DNA from: Brienomyrus brachyistius
Taxonomy: Eukaryota; Chordata; Actinopteri; Osteoglossiformes; Mormyridae
Direction: 5' to 3'
Length of the DNA: 64,000 bases
NCBI RefSeq assembly: GCF_023856365.1
Contig: NC_064542.1
Span: forward strand, 20,374,863 to 20,438,862
In this document: positions 22,470 through 44,000 of the stretch, piece after piece
Layout: the number at the start of each line of letters is the position of its first letter
Numbering within the stretch: the first letter of the stretch is position 1
The notes under the pieces: model-generated
Database searches by the model: none
The model's input: only the letters and a program-made list of their open reading frames with translations
Told to the model about the DNA's origin: nothing
Program-made: the position numbers and the translations under genes

Positions 22470-24879
22470 TATTTATTTTATTTTTTTTTTTAAACTAAAG
22501 TTTTTGCAGTCTGACGCCAAAAATCAAATTTTACAAACAGAAAAGTAAAATGGACAAAATAACACTATGCTCACGCTGTAAAGACCCGTCTCCCAGTCCG
22601 GACAAAAACTTTACCAAGATCATAGAAACTGTGACCATCAAAACTTCCTGGCATGCGCCGTAATGTTGAAAAAAATAATGTGGGGTGGGTGGGGGACACA
22701 GGGACACAGATGGACAGAAACAGTGTAGGAGGCGTTTATGTTTCGACCCTGAGAGAGAGAGAGAGGGGGGGGGCGGGGGAAGCCCCACGGCTGCCAACTG
22801 CAGTTTTTTACTTTCATTTTATTCAATTTGCCCCCTACATTAAACAGCTTGTGGCGAGTACTTGGGGGGGGGCGCAATGCAGATCTAGCCCCTACACCCC
22901 AAACCTTGCACACAGCCGAGACTGGGCAGGGCCTGACTGCCTGTCCGCTCTGGGCCGGGCACCGCCCACCTCCACATGGCCGCAGGGCGAGTCATCACGG
23001 GCAGCTGGGAAATAGGCCTGCCTCTGAGGACGTGGGCAGGTTTCCGCGGTAACAGCTCCAAAAGTGTTTACATTTCAGGTACAAATGAGAAAGCAATAGG
23101 AAACAAAGTACTAAGGATGCACTGATTTCAGACGGATCCGGTGTGTTATGGACGACACGTCGGTTTACCTTTGCCTTTGTCAGCAGGTGAACGTTACATG
23201 CATCAAAACAAATGGATGAGTGCAGATAATACAGGAGTCTCATGCATTACTGGACACGTGTGTCAAAGATAAATGGGGCAGGACAGATGTATGACAGAAG
23301 AGCTGGTCACCAAGTCTCACCCCCAATGACAGCCCCTGATTCTCCTCCTCAAGCCAGGCTCAGCCTAACACGGCTACAAACCCAGAGCAAGAGACCCCAA
23401 GTCCCAGGGAACATACCGGAATTGCTGGCCACGCCATCTTGGATCATAGCTTTCCTCTGGATCATGATAGATAGTGATGATCCACCTTGTCTGTTAAATA
23501 ATGCCAATTTTCTTCAGAAATCTACTGAAGTCAACTAAAGGATAACGGACTGAAATTCTGACACATTCCTCCAGTGCATCGCATGAGCGGCACCCACCCT
23601 GTGGGAACGGGGAGGAACACTGGCAGGGTTGTGGGGGAAGGGCAGGGTGGTGCCCGACATGACTGATCGGCTGGTAACGGAAGAAGGAAAGATAGAAAGG
23701 AAAACGAAGCCTGTATCCAAAAGTCAACTGTTCTTATTCTTGTAAAGTTACAACTTGAACTGGCATTTCCCTTAATATCTGGTAATTAAACTAAAAACTG
23801 TGCACAAAGATCTGAGGGTACATTCAATATCTGTTGCTGAGGTACTAGAAAGGTATTCCCTTGCCAAGAAACAGTGTTCACAGTTAAGAGTCAAGGAATT
23901 CAGAGAGACCACGTCAGTCACCAAGGCAAGAGGCAGGTGAAGATCCGAGGTTCTGGGGGTCGCCGACAGGCGCTCACCAGGACACAGCTGCATGCATTAC
24001 ACCTAGTGGATGAAAGCTGCACTGCGGCATTCCTGGCACATACGGGCTGAGACATGGGCCCCCCCTGCTGTCCCCAAACACCACCTCAGACAGGTAGCGG
24101 TTGGCAACTTGGGAGGGACGGTGCAGGTAGTCAGAGACGCTGGATAAGTGCCACTCGGTTTGGGAGAAGGGAAGAGAGACTCTAGGTTATTGACTTTGCC
24201 TGAAAGAGTGGAGATGGGGAGCAGGTCCGTGTGTGGGGTACCAGCCAGAGCGCGACAACTGAAGGAGCTGGCTGGGGCGTGTCCAGGGGGCGGGGCTGCA
24301 TTGTGTCAGGGAAACGCACCCGGTCACATGTGACGCAGTGCGCAGGCAGCCGCGTAAAGAGCGAACAGCGGATCTATAACCAACAGGAAGCAGAATCAGT
24401 CCAAGGAGGCTCCTTCCTGTGGTAATGCCGACAGCTTCAGCGCCCTCTGAGGCCCTTCCTGCGGGCAGGGGGGGGCGGGGGGGGGCGGCATTGCGGGTTG
24501 GCAGGCGCAGGAGCCCTGTGTGAAATTCGGCAGACGGAAGGCAGGCCTTTGGAGGAAGGGCCCCTCGACTTCATCACAGAGAGCCTCCATTACGCTTCAA
24601 AGCCCACAGCCAACAAAAGCAAGACAAAAGAAATACAAACACCTCCTACGACCACGGGGGGAAAATCTCCAGCTTAAACAGAACAAAAGAAAAAAACAGG
24701 ACCCTTAAGAAGAAGGTGCAGGGTAGGGATGAGATTGGGAGCACAGCTCTCTTGCTGGCTGTTTTTGTTCGGCGGACTGGGCGGACTGGGCGGACCGCGT
24801 CATGGACACCGGCGTCCACGTGCTTGCAGGATGGTGAACAGGGAGAAGGGGGAGGGGGGCGCGGAATGTGCTGGGGGGG

Positions 24880-33101
<8,222 letters not shown>

Positions 33102-33674
33102 CGACCGGCACTCGTCGCCTGGGCCAGGGCAGGGAGACACAGCAGAACCACGCAGCACAGCAGCGCACACAGACTCAAGTTCTGCCACGGAAACAAGGAC
33201 AACACACATAAGTCAAACCTTAGTTCTGTCTACAGGATCCTATGCGGCAGTAAATAGGAGGAAGGGTGAGCAGGAAGATCCAAGGCATTAGGAAGCCGGT
33301 GTTGGCGGGTTTTAGCGCAAGCAGGGTTCTGCTCATCCTTCCCACTTACCAGGAGGATTAAGGTCTCCACAGCAGTGTCCTTCTGTCTTGCAAACTCACT
33401 CGCCTCTCCCCCTCACCTACTCATCAGAGATCCCTGTGGATAAACGCAAAAACACAAGCTACCCAAGAGTATGGAGTTCAATGTGCTAAGATGCACTAAA
33501 ATTGACCATAATAACCAAACGAACAAAAAAAAAAAAAAAAAAAAAGAATAAAAAAAAATTACAATGGATGCCGGATACAAGGCGATCTTCTGATTATGCA
33601 CATTTGCTGGCGTGCACGTTTGCTGGCGTGCACGTTTGCTCTCCCTAGCTTATGTTCGGTTCACTGCCAGTCTA

Positions 33675-34610
33675 AAGCCTAGTTCATACTTTGGTTTGGA
33701 GACAGTCGTCCACGCGGCAGCCTATGTTCATACTGTGAATGCAGAGGGTTGTGGTCGGCGCTCGCGTACTGCAATGACATTCCTCCAGACCAGCAGAGGG
33801 CAGATGTCGTGTCCTAGGCGTGAATGAAGCTTACGCAAAAAGCAGGATGCGATACGGTTTATAACCGCAAGTTAAGTCTAACTTTCTCTTGTAAAACTAC
33901 TTAACTGATGTTGGCTTTGTCTCACAAATAATTTGGACAGTAAATATGATTAATATTTACCTCTGCCTGGTTACGTTTTTTAATGAAAGTGCTATTAGAT
34001 TCTTGAGATAAAATATGATTTTGGGAAGAAATCATTAAAAATCGTGACATAGGTGGAATATATGCTGCCCCTAAGAGGTCAGGGTGGGAAATACTTTTTG
34101 AAATCGTTTTGTGATTCCACTACACTTAACCACTTGCTATTTGCTGCAGCGTGTCGATATGGGTAAGCCAAAATAACATCTGTGTATGCATTTCACGTTC
34201 CATAGCCCAGCTGTCTTGTTTACAGTTACTGATCGTGAACTGACATAATGCCATTATTAAAAAATATGTATAAAAACACATTTATAAGAGTAATATGGTG
34301 AGCACTGTCCCTCACAGTTTGTTTAATGTCTGTTAACAAATATAGATGAGGTTTCCAGAGCTATTGATATTTATTGTTGTGAGCTGAACAAATTGATAGG
34401 ACAAAGTTTACATACATGCCACCTACTGGATATACCTAGTCTTGCACATGCGCAGTCGACGGGCAAGGTTTCCGCTAAACATAAAAATTTGGGCTAACGC
34501 GCACCGACCGCAGTTGTTCGCAGCCAACCCCAGATGACGAATATTACGTCACGTCCCCTCGTCCGCAACTGAAAGCGCACGCGGAAAAGTGAAGCATGAA
34601 TAGGCCTCAT
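33675..34610. mobile_element. Probable degraded DNA transposon upstream of ctbp coding exon 1
   Basis: Near 33675, AAGCCTAGTTCATACTT is matched in inverted orientation near 34605 by AGCATGAATAGGCCTC, giving degraded terminal inverted repeats about 930 bp apart. The interior has GC-rich GCGTACTG/GCGCACGCGG blocks near the ends, as in Harbinger-like fish elements. It has no transposase frame. Class assignment is inference. Confidence 0.4.
33790..33803 (+). promoter_or_regulatory. CTCF-like core motif
   Basis: CCAGCAGAGGGCAG matches the CTCF core consensus at essentially all informative positions. It lies inside the degraded transposon upstream of the ctbp coding exons. Occupancy cannot be judged from sequence. 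Confidence 0.45.
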
Positions 34611-34840
34611 AGGTTGGTTCATATGTCTCAGTAAAAGCGCAACACTCGAGTATCCACTCTACATATGCGTACACGGAAACCTTCATACGTCTTTGCATAT
34701 GATATGCACATAACGTGTTGTATTTATATTTTCCTTAATGATAATACAAATTATTATTCTGATATTCCCTGCACACGTACCACAACAGTGAAGTGCACGT
34801 CCCTCTCTCTATGTTTTACAAATTCAGAAGCAGCTCGTAA

Positions 34841-34900
34841 GGCTGCCAACTTGGGTCAGCTGGCTGGCGTGAGATTTTCAATTCGAGACAAGTCTGCACT
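34841..34900 (+). repeat. Dispersed repeat shared with 58026-58088
   Basis: The segment containing GTCAGCTGGCTGGCGTGAG and CAATTCGAGACAAGTCTGCA recurs in inverted orientation at 58026-58088 with about 80 percent identity by eye. It is part of an unclassified interspersed repeat. Confidence 0.6.
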
Positions 34901-35539
34901 CACATACACACGCCTTTACATGTATATAACAGTTTTATTACCTTGTAAATATTCTGTAGTGTTTGGAAACCACCCTAGTGCTCGTCAAAAGCATCCATGT
35001 TGGTATTTAAAGTGGACACTAGCGAATCGATCATGCGCAGTATGTCCAGAGCTGCGCGGACACAAATTCGCAGCGTTGGTCCGTGGAGACGTACAATGAC
35101 GCCACGAAAACGCGTCATAACCATAAAGCCAAAAAAATTAACGCCTGACACCTTTCCCATGTTCCGTACGGCATTACGTATGTGATTTATTGCTTATTTC
35201 ATAAAAAGTTTCAGGTCAGCGAAAAAAAAAAAACACATATTGCTCACAAATAATATGAAATTGTTACTTATGTTTTGCACACAGAAATAAAAACCAAATG
35301 CAGCAGAAACGAAAATTCTTCCAGTTTTAGTAGCTCAAAAACTTGTGCATGTAGCCATAAACGACGAGGCAAAATACGAACAAACACTACACCTTACAAG
35401 GCAGGCGAGAGAAACAATACATTACAAAGCAAGCTGGTATTGGTTGTAAGCGGACGGCGGTTAAGAACTAGAGAGAACGAATGACAAAACTAAGTACAGT
35501 AACAGCAAAGCGGACGCTGAAATACATCGAGCGGACTTT

Positions 35540-35655
35540 CTAGCAGAACTCGCGAACACCCGCGCGGTCTCCAGGCGACGGCGGCGGGCACGTCGCAGGG
35601 GGCGGGGCTCCGGTAAAGGCACGATACGTCATAACCGGAGCCAATGACAGACGAG
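35540..35655 (-). promoter_or_regulatory. Candidate ctbp promoter (CCAAT, CRE-like and GC boxes)
   Basis: A GC- and CpG-rich island holds a GC box (GGGGGCGGGGC at 35598-35608), a CRE-like ATACGTCAT at about 35624-35632 and a CCAAT box at 35641. Read on the minus strand, they are stacked upstream of about 35540. This may be one of two ctbp promoters; the other lies near 36321-36520. Confidence 0.45.
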
Positions 35656-36320
35656 CATAGCGAAATTGAAGATTATAGAAGGAAATCAGGAGGAATTACT
35701 TTCTAAAACATCACTCACAACTTAGGCATATCGAGTTGTCATTAATTTTCACACTGGATAAATGTACATATGTATAATTTAGATCAATTATACGGCACTA
35801 GGCGATCTCGACAAGCTATTTACCTGCGGTATATTTTAGATCAATTATACATGGATACTGAATTTGAAAAACTCCACGATCAGATTTGCAAAAAAAACAG
35901 ATACAAGTAAAAATAGTTCTGTAGGTTATCAGTTACACTGCTCAGTACTTTTACTGCAAAAATGTCAGCTTTCTAGACAGTGAAAGCCGCCTGTGTCTAC
36001 CGTTTTTTCCGGCTAGCCGCTCGCAGACAGCACTGTTTAACATTTAAATGTTAAAAGCCATGTATTAGCACAACGCAGGAAACGCGGCGTGATATCGAGC
36101 GGAGATCACAAGCGAGGGTTAATACTGTCCGCGCAGCGCTGCGTGTGGTGGAGCGGGGGGGCACAGACAAACAAGCAGAGGAAGCCTATGTAGATCTTCG
36201 CAGGCAGATAAGAGTAGCGTAAAAGTCACTTTTTTCGCCCTAAAATACAGCGCAAACGTGTAATCGCTTTCCACGGCACCCCTCCGCAACTGCACTGAGC
36301 GATCCCGGCAGGCTATTTAC

Positions 36321-36520
36321 CTGCAGCGTCTTTCGGTCGTGCCAAGACAGCGTGAGCGAGTTTGCACAGTCCCCCCACTCCTTATCGCCATGAAAACTGA
36401 AAAAGAGGAAGCAGCCGGTTCGCGGAGGTCAGGCCGCCGCGGACGCCTCTGTGACGCACAAAGAGAGGGTCCCCTCCGATATGAAGGAAGCGAAAATAGA
36501 ACAGCGCCCCCATTTACCCA
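36321..36520 (-). promoter_or_regulatory. Candidate ctbp non-coding first exon and promoter
   Basis: On the minus strand GACGCTGCAG|GTAAATAGCC at 36321/36320 is a good splice donor ending a CpG-rich stretch. The ctbp coding exon 1 has an upstream acceptor (CTGCCCTGGCCCAG, exon edge 33118) only 17 bases before the ATG, so a non-coding exon of this kind is required. The 5' end is not defined. Confidence 0.4.
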
Positions 36521-36599
36521 CAAGAAACTGCAAATATTCTTAACTTTAGTAGCAGTCCAAGTCGAGTCTGCTTCTAAACCAGGAAAAATACACAACTAA

Positions 36600-37218
36600 T
36601 CGTTTTTGATAAAATAGTAAACCGAGTTTGCATGCAACACTGTGGTAGTAAATGCCTTTTGATTTTTGTAAATAGTTACCGCCAGCTTGAGGTTGGCCAT
36701 TTGGGCCACTAGAGGTCACTATACTCCCGTACTTTTCTTTGACGACTCTTTCTGAGCGAAATAATTAAAAGGCCGCAAGTCCTTCCTTCTAGAAATGAAG
36801 TAATTCAGTCAGTTAGCTTCTAAACGTTTGATTGCCAAGTTGGCTTGCCTGTAATTGTAAATACCTACGTGTTGTATTGCTATACCTTTGAGGTTGTTAA
36901 AAAGGTTTTCCAGGAAGGATCCTAACTGTTTACAATTCAGAAACACATTAACGTGATCTGGTAATGGTTTACTTGACCATTTGGTGCATGCCCATTTGTG
37001 CCAACTTAGCAGTGACATGCTGACACACACCAGCACAGTATGAACCTTCAAGCACATTCCAGTCAATTTTAATCCTGTTTCATATATTGTATTTCCAACA
37101 GACAGGTATTTTGGGGAGGTGTAACACCTGGGGGTCCTCATTGCAAACTATGATGGTACAAACACACAAAGAATCTTTGTACACCAACTGTTTCTTGTAA
37201 AATTAATCTCTAATAAAC
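36600..37218. other. Spacer between ctbp and fam53c
   Basis: No gene was recognised. GCCACTAGAGGTCAC at about 36708 is a weak CTCF-like sequence. Confidence 0.35.
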
Positions 37219-37224
37219 TTTATT
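37219..37224 (-). terminator. Candidate fam53c poly(A) signal
   Basis: On the minus strand this reads AATAAA, about 810 bp past the fam53c stop codon. The intervening AT-rich sequence fits a 3' UTR. Confidence 0.45.
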
Positions 37225-38036
37225 TGTACACAAATTGTATAAGAGGAAATTGCCTTCTTGTAACATACAATACAAATCCTCTCTGACAGGTTACTGCCCA
37301 CAAGCTAAACTGGTCTCTTTATACACAAACTTATTTTTTTAAACTAACGATCACTGTACAATATTACATTGTGCCCTACAGAATGACTGCAGTTTAAACA
37401 TTGCTTACAGCACTGTATTCAAACATTTTTGTATCCTTTCCAGAGTCAAAATTTTAATTGTAGACGTCAGAAATAAACACCACAGAAGTAAAACGAGAGC
37501 AAAATGACTAAACTTTCATAACAGCTACACATTTTCCTTTGAAATCTGGCTTTTTTGTGTTAAGGCTTATGCTGATTCAAATTCATTTCATCAGGTAGTA
37601 GGATAGCAGAAAATGTGCATTGTAGTACTGCGTTTTTGCCAAAACAAAGCTGTCAATTCATTAAAGAAAAAGAGGTGGATGAAAGGAGCTGAAAAACCAG
37701 GGGTTGGCTGATGAAAACTGCGCCAGTCTGCCAGGGTAACCATTGTTCTGCTGAAGAGCATCTTGCCAAGTGGCCAAAGCAGGCTCGCTCTCGGGGAGAA
37801 GTGGCAGATGTTGTTGGACCTCCTCTTCATTAGCGCTTAGTGGGACTTTCAGCAGCTGGCCTCACATTTTGGAATGTATTTTGCTGGAAGGACAGTGTCC
37901 ATGGCTACCTGCATTAATTAATATTATATTAGCCTAATCTGTTTTGTGATTATAGAGCCCAGTCTGAGTTCCCTGGGAGGGCAGCTGTGTTCCTGAGAGC
38001 CTCTCCCAGAGGGCACTGGATGCCATCACTTAACTC

Positions 38037-41000
38037 TTAATTCTCCTCTATGAGGGTCAAATCGAGTTCTGTGCAGTCTCTCTCAAAGACACTGTGCTGT
38101 CCTCCTTCGCTATCAATCTTCCTTTGACCTTCCTCCTCCTCCTCCTCACTTTCACTGAGGGGCCCAATGCTTGTCCTGCCCAGTCCGTCTGCTGGTGAAA
38201 ATGACCCCCTGAAGTCACCCAAGACAGGCTCTGGATTTATGCAGACAACCCCTCCGCAGCCAGACATGGTCCGGTCCAAACAGCTTAGGGGGTCTCCACT
38301 CCGAGTCTATGGGAAATGGGGGGGGGAGACAAAAAAAAATTTAATAAGTCATTCCATCGGTCATAATGATAACATGTATACAACCTAGAAATGAAATCAT
38401 CATACTGGAATGCTGAAATATAGAATTTTAAAAATGGGATATTTCACCCAGTGAAAAGACGAGTTTGAGCTCTGAGACTCTAAAAAACCATCCTTGAACA
38501 CAGCTTAAACTAAATCGCTGTGTTGATAAAAAGAAAAAAACTTCTGTAAAATGATCACTTAAAGCAACTTGAACGGGTTCAGTACTATTGTATCAGCAAG
38601 CCAAAGTGTGTCGTTCCATTGTTAGCTTTTCCAAGTACACTGTTCAACTAAACGTGTGAAACAAATGTGTGAAGCCCACAGCTTCCGAGGTGTGGATACA
38701 AAAGGTGACGGATGGAAGATGAATACCGGAAGTGTTAAAACGAAGGCTTGGAGAGCATCAGAAAGGAGATGCAGGGAAAGGCTGTTTGACCGAAGCATTC
38801 TATGGGCCAGAAGTCCTCCGATGGGTAAAAAGAGAGGCAGGGCAGTATACAAGTATTCTTTTAGAATTAGGCACTCATCTTACTTTGTTACGTATCTTTC
38901 CACCATTATAAAATTGAAGAAAAAAAAACCTGCATGTTGGGTTTTGTGCATGTAAAAGGTCCCAGTAACTGTCAAAATAGTTAAGGATAAAGTTCCCATA
39001 TCACTGTTCTATACCAAATCTGAATGTTTGGTTGAACTTCAAATATAAGAATAAATATATAAGAATGTCAAATCCTCATACCTGATTAAAACAGGAAAAA
39101 GTTTCAAAGGACAACCAAAGGCAGAGATTTAGGTGACAGAGACCTATAACTAATTAGTACAAAAATGGGGATAATTGAGTGTTTAATTCAATTTAGTGGC
39201 AGGCATTCACAATTAACAAAAAAGAAAAACTCAGATCTGAAGTCTAGGACAGTCCTGGGAGATAGACGGCCCTGCATATAGGGTTACTAGGACCAGGGAC
39301 AGCTGGCAGGCCCCAAAGTCGACAGATCCATCGGACCGGCACACTCCCAGCTTCTCAGCTCACACTTGACAGAAATATTTCTTGGCACATGCCCACGTGA
39401 CTCCCGGATTACGGCCCCCCCACCCACTGTGCTGCTGCTCACAGGCGCGTAGGGGCACTGCTCCGAAAGACGGTTTTTGTCACAACCCCTCGAAAAACAG
39501 GCGCCTAAAATCCCACCAGCTCGTGTCCTTCCCAGCGGTGCGACCTACATAATGAACAAAAAAGCCCCAGCGTCACATTGCCGAATACTCGCCCCCCCCC
39601 ACCACACACACACCTGCCGCCATGGAGAGCGGCCGAGGGACCGGACCCGGGAACAAAGGCCAGCGACTTAGAGGAAACTTGAGTAAGTATTGCAGACGCC
39701 CAGCACGAGGCGGGAGATCGACGCGCGCATTCAGCGCGTGCAGCTGTATGCAAAGCGCATGCAAATACACGTCCGCGAGCACGCGCCGCCGCCCTGCTGC
39801 CTGTAACCTGCCCATCACTCCCGCAGCAAGCCACGCGTATCCGAGAATTCAGAATTTGAATTCTCTCCCACGCAGACCTGAATAATTACATATGTATGGT
39901 TAATTTATTATGACGAAAAAAAAAACAAAATACTTAAAAGCAAAACTTTAAATTTACGTAAGTAGCCTTTTTCATAAACAAGTGCATCAATAGCAAATAA
40001 CGTTGGCTGATTGTTCTGCTTGAGCAATTTCAAAACAGGGGACTGAGCTGCTTAATTTACATTGTTCCAAAGTCAGCAATTTCCCCCTTTTTATACATTT
40101 TTATACAACGTTTCTTAAACCAGCACTAAGCAATACGCAACACGTGTCTAAAAGCGAGTTCGCCAAGCTAAATCTGTCGAATGGATCTGTGAGGTAGATA
40201 GACTTGACTTAAGCCGGGCTATTAATTAGAAAGACTGGGCTTGCAGTGTTGAGGTATGACGGGTTTATTTCCTTCGCTTGGGCGAGGGGAAGGAAAAAGT
40301 GCATGACTTCAAAAAATAACGCTTCCTTTTTTTTCAGAAATGCAGGCTCATGAACAAAACGGAAAGATACTACACATTATGCCGACAACAGCAACAATAA
40401 GATAATATTTACCCCTCCCCCTCCAGGGATTTTTTTCATTGTCCAACATCATTACATAAATAACTCCCAGCATAATGCCCCCAAAATAAATATTAAGTGT
40501 ACCTATAGTACAAATGTCAGGGGTATAATCATTTGGCTCTAGATGAGCTTCTGCACTTTCCAACTAATGTGCTGTGGAATCTCCCCTCCCCTTTATTTTG
40601 TACTATCTTGTCAGTTATGGTAAAACCCAAGGAGAGCTTAGTCCGCCCAGCACCATGGCCGCCCTTCACCTGCTCCTCCCAGACTGCCCTGAAGCGGCCC
40701 TCTGTTAAACTGTGACACCCGCACTATCAGCTTAGGGCTTACAGCAGCACAGACCTGTGTGAAGATCTTGCCTACGTGATCTGGGAGGGGCACAAAGGCC
40801 TCCAAGGGCGGAGGGCACAGTCAGTACTTTTCCACATGAAGAGGCGACGGTTCAAGGCCTTTCTCAGGAATACGCAGACCTTTAACATCATTTGGCACAC
40901 CCAGCTGTGAACTTCCTGGAGTGTGTAGTTGGGAGGGGATACAAGTCACATCAGGTTTGCTTTACATAAAATTAAACAAAATCTATGCAAAATGAGGGCA

Positions 41001-44000
41001 AAGTCTGAGTTAGCGTGACAGGTTATTGGGCACTATCATTGCCTGCACAGCACATATACAAGGCCTGGCCCCAGACATCCGCACAGCAACGCCATCAGAC
41101 GGGACAGTCCGACAACAGCACTGCAATGCTGGAGCTGGAAATGACGTCTCTCAACTTTGCACATACAATCACCATAGCAACATGACCACAGTAGTGGTTG
41201 GACAGTACTGTGTGTACGACCAATTTAGTGCAACACAAATAAGATATGATTGCTAATAAACAGTGTATTACTACAGCCGTCACTTCTGTTGATAAAGGAC
41301 GCAGCCATCTTGAATTCTGAGGTCAGGATTGTAGAGGTTCCTCTAACTCTCCGAGATGGAACTCCAACTTCAGGCTGCAGTCCAGTTGAAATTTCTTTCT
41401 AGGGACTCGGAAATTCCATCTTCTCAGTTCAAAAGGAACGCACCATCGCATCCAGGGAATGGCTACAGGTCACAGAAACCAGCCGAACACAACAAACCTG
41501 ACCCTAATCTACTTAGGGAGGCTCAGCCTGACCATAAAGAGCCAAAGAAGGGGTCATGGAGACATATCCACATTTGGAGCAGATATTAATAGAAATTACA
41601 GCTTTCAACCTACAATTCTCACTCAGTTGCCTTATATGGCACTGCAGCGTGGGACAGGCCATCAAGGAAGTCTGGCCAGGGTTAGGGGGGACCCCACAAT
41701 CGATGGAATCTGTGCAACTAGGCATGTATGTTTAGCTTAATTAATCAGATAAAGGCTTTAAAATATGATAAACAAAGGAAAAACAAACTAAAGGCTGAAC
41801 AAGGGCAACTCACATTAATCATCATCTAAACAGCAGTTACACCCAACACCCAAGTAACTCCCAGGCCCTGTTAAACCCTCAGTCCCAAAAGCACAGAAAC
41901 CCCCCCCCCTCCCCAACCCCTGTGAGGCCCACCAGCATGCCGCGCGGAGCTCGAGTGCGAGGAGGGTGGACGCACGCAAACAAAAGGACCGCATCGCTGG
42001 AGAGCTGCCGCATGCCTCCCTGCAGAACGTTAAGCAGGACATGGACATTGACTACCTGCTGCAGACAATGGCTAATTCTCCCAGGGGACCGCGGGGCTGA
42101 GTCATACTGACGGTACTCCAGCTGCTTTCGGCAACAAGGGAGCCAAAAAAATGGACTAACCCTTTCTCTAACTCAGGGTTTCCCAATCCGGTCCTCGGGA
42201 ACCCACAGATTCTCCATGTTTTTGCTCCCTCCTTCTCCCTGCCAGAAAGCACAAATGTGGACTGTCTGGGAGGAAGCAAAAATGTGCACTGCTTCTGTAC
42301 ATTGTAGTGTAATGCTGGCAGCTGCAGTTAACATTCCTACACTGCTAGTCTGGTTAGTATATCAATCTGCTGTCCTGGCACCTACCCCCCAGGACGCACG
42401 GCCACACCAGCAAAAGGCTCCGTGCATGCACCCGCCCCCCCACCAACACCTCTGTTCTGCCTATTTATTTATTCCTCCTCCTGACACTGTTTATGGGACA
42501 GTTGAAGGCGGAGGTCTAACCTGCCGGAGGTCGTAAGAAAAGAAAAATGAGAAATATTAGTGAGGAAGAGGCTGACAGGAGGAGAGCAAGGGGACGATGA
42601 CACTGCACAAGAGAGCTGGCCAGTCGGGGGGGGGGAACTATGGCTTTCATGGGAGACGGACTTGCAGAAGCACAAGTGTCCGGGCAGGAAGATGAGCTGG
42701 CCTCTCTTTCAATGGCGGGGTGGGGGGGCATGCATCTTGCAGCACCTCCCCGCACCCGGCCTCGGCTAACGACCCCAATTTAAACACTCCCATCTGCTGA
42801 GCCAAGGTCTGTTCTGAAGGGGGGAGTGGGGGGGGGTGTGTGGGGGTGGAGTTCCAAATCCAAAGCCAGTGAGATGCAAAAGGAAGACCGAGCATGAGGG
42901 AGTGAGCGTGCTTACCCCCCCCCCCACAAACACACACACACATGACGACCTTAACCCCCACCCAGCCCTAACCATAACCATAAGTATCCAAACAAAATAC
43001 GAAAAACTTTTAGCATTTTATTTTTTTTTCTTGTTTTGTCTTTGTGGGGACCTGAAAAATGGCCCTCACAATGTCTAAATAACAGGATTTTATTACATTG
43101 TGGGGGACATTTGGTCGCCAGAATGTAATATATACATAACCCTCACATTTGGTGCACTTCTGTCCCTTAAGCACCCCACCAAACGATCTAGGCTTGTATT
43201 CAGTAGAGAAGTGGAATGGAGACGGGGGCGGCAGTGGGGGGTTTGGGGCACTGCAGGAAACAGGGAATGTTCTGGAACTCTGAGAAGAGCCCATTGTTAA
43301 TACAGTCTCAGGTGGCTGTTTCAGACCGACCAACCCCCCCCCCCACCCCAATCACCAACCAGCTCTCTTGCCCCAGTATGAAATTCAACACACATTCAAT
43401 CAAGTTCTAAGATGGCGTGCAGACGGAGGCAGGCGGCAATTAAAGCACCCCTGTGAGGGGCAGGGCGGCCATTTCGTGTGCCGTGCGGCTCCGGGGCCCC
43501 AGGCCGCTCTGCCATCATCCTCACGCCTCTCATGAACACCAACACGTATGCAACAGCTTTCCCACAGGACAGCACTGCTCCCTCGCTCTCTGACAGAAAT
43601 AGCACATCGAGAGTGAGTAATAAGAGGAAGCAAACGGCTGGGGTGGGGGGGTTCTTTTCACTTTTGAGCTCTGAATGGATTACATCACAAGGCCTGCCGG
43701 TTTGGCCACCTTCCCCATGTGTGAGCTTAACGCTGACGCTCCACACAGCGGCTTCTGACACGTCACAGCCTCTACAGCCACAGTGACAGCAAGCTGGAGG
43801 GGACTCACGCAGCAGCGCCTCCTTCTGGGGGTGTGGGGGACCTTACATACTGTTACAGCGAGAGAGAGAACAAAGGCCACACCGGGTCATGTGCTCAGGC
43901 CTCCAAAGGCCACAGTCAGCAGACGGGGGGGGGGAAGCACAACGGGAAATTCAGACGCATCACCCCTCTTTGGAAAGCACCCGGAATCCACATGGAGATG

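Noticed and set aside
34665..35099. 144-codon plus-strand ORF near the ctbp promoters
   Set aside because: Part of it is a dispersed repeat also found in an slbp2 intron, and the rest has no family character or codon bias.
36339..36599. Plus-strand ORF of 86 codons in the CpG-rich ctbp upstream region
   Set aside because: It is antisense to a better-supported ctbp non-coding exon and has no recognisable domain.
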